The notes beneath the pieces were generated by a model. The model saw only the letters and a program-made list of their open reading frames with translations, did no database searches and was not told the origin of the DNA. From contig CATMOP010000119.1 in assembly GCA_950072225.1 (NCBI GenBank), positions 1 through 6,377 of the forward strand: a stretch of DNA of 6,377 nt, given 5' to 3'. Shown one piece after another: positions 6,240 through 6,377 of this stretch. Within the stretch, counting starts at the first letter, position 1. Every line of letters starts with the position of its first letter. A program made the position numbers and the translations under genes. This stretch comes from an uncultured Nitrospina sp. Its GTDB lineage: Bacteria; Nitrospinota; Nitrospinia; Nitrospinales; VA-1.

Positions 6240-6329
6240 GTGACACCCCATTCGGGGCATGCGTGATATCCTCTTCATTAACCTTCATGCCCCGTGATAT
6301 TCTTCCTAAGCCTTCGTGCCCCGGAGGGG
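6240..6329. repeat. Tandem direct repeat with flanking CCCC/GGGG hairpins
   Basis: Two adjacent units, 6263-6293 (31 bases) and 6294-6322 (29 bases), agree at about 24 of 29 aligned positions with a 2-base indel. Both begin GTGATAT and end CCTTC(A/G)TGCCCC. A degenerate third start, GTGACAC, lies at 6240-6246. The block is flanked by mini-hairpins CCCC-ATTC-GGGG (6246-6257) and CCCC-GGA-GGGG (6319-6329), and GGGGCATG (6254-6261) is the inverse of CATGCCCC (6286-6293). It sits just upstream of the operon promoter. It could be the binding array of the encoded OmpR-type regulator or a copy of a dispersed intergenic repeat. Confidence 0.6.
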
Positions 6330-6377
6330 TAGAAAGGGTAAAGGCAAATGATGAGCATTACTCGCTGGACCCAATAA

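Noticed and set aside
6240..6329. CRISPR array
   Set aside because: The two units abut with no unique spacer, differ from each other, and there are no cas genes in the window.
6348..6377. Short + strand ORF with AAAGG before a double ATG (MMSITRWTQ then TAA)
   Set aside because: It has only nine codons with a stop at the window edge. The ribosome-site match is decent, but nothing else supports a leader peptide.

Overview
The window looks like a chromosomal segment of a Gram-negative bacterium. It has a CheY-type receiver, an exported SH3-domain protein with a signal peptide, and an OmpR/HAMP-kinase two-component pair whose sensor domain would lie in the periplasm. Base composition is moderate overall but uneven. 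The first gene is only about 33% G+C by hand count, while sampled 60-base lines run at about 57% in the aldehyde dehydrogenase gene and 53% in the glycosyltransferase gene. No phage, transposon, CRISPR, tRNA or rRNA signal is visible. The lineage cannot be fixed from this sequence; a Nitrospinota or deltaproteobacterial-type organism is only a guess from the look of the SH3 protein.

Layout from left to right: (1) the 3' part of a single-domain CheY-like response regulator on the + strand, cut by the window edge. (2) A convergent membrane-bound family 2 glycosyltransferase on the - strand; a hairpin with a T tract lies between the two and overlaps the glycosyltransferase stop codon. (3) Divergent from it, a small secreted protein with two bacterial SH3 repeats. 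(4) An intergenic stretch of about 240 bases with a set of inverted repeats near the SH3 gene and an AT-rich promoter-like part near the next gene. (5) A complete NAD-type aldehyde dehydrogenase on the + strand. (6) A tightly packed three-gene operon on the - strand, transcribed from the right: a 68-residue helical protein of unknown function, an OmpR-family response regulator and a HAMP sensor kinase. Its last gene overlaps the 3' end of the aldehyde dehydrogenase gene tail to tail by 17 bases. (7) A right-hand non-coding stretch with an extended -10 promoter for the operon and, upstream of it, an imperfect tandem repeat flanked by two CCCC/GGGG mini-hairpins.

How they work together: the only clear functional unit is the right-hand operon. 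The kinase should sense a periplasmic or membrane signal and phosphorylate the DNA-binding regulator, and the small protein is made from the same transcript. No efflux pump or other obvious target is present, so the signal is unknown. The glycosyltransferase, SH3 protein and aldehyde dehydrogenase look like separate transcription units. Most of the window is ordinary. The two points most worth a second look are the small helical Cys/His protein that leads the two-component operon and the structured tandem repeat in front of it.
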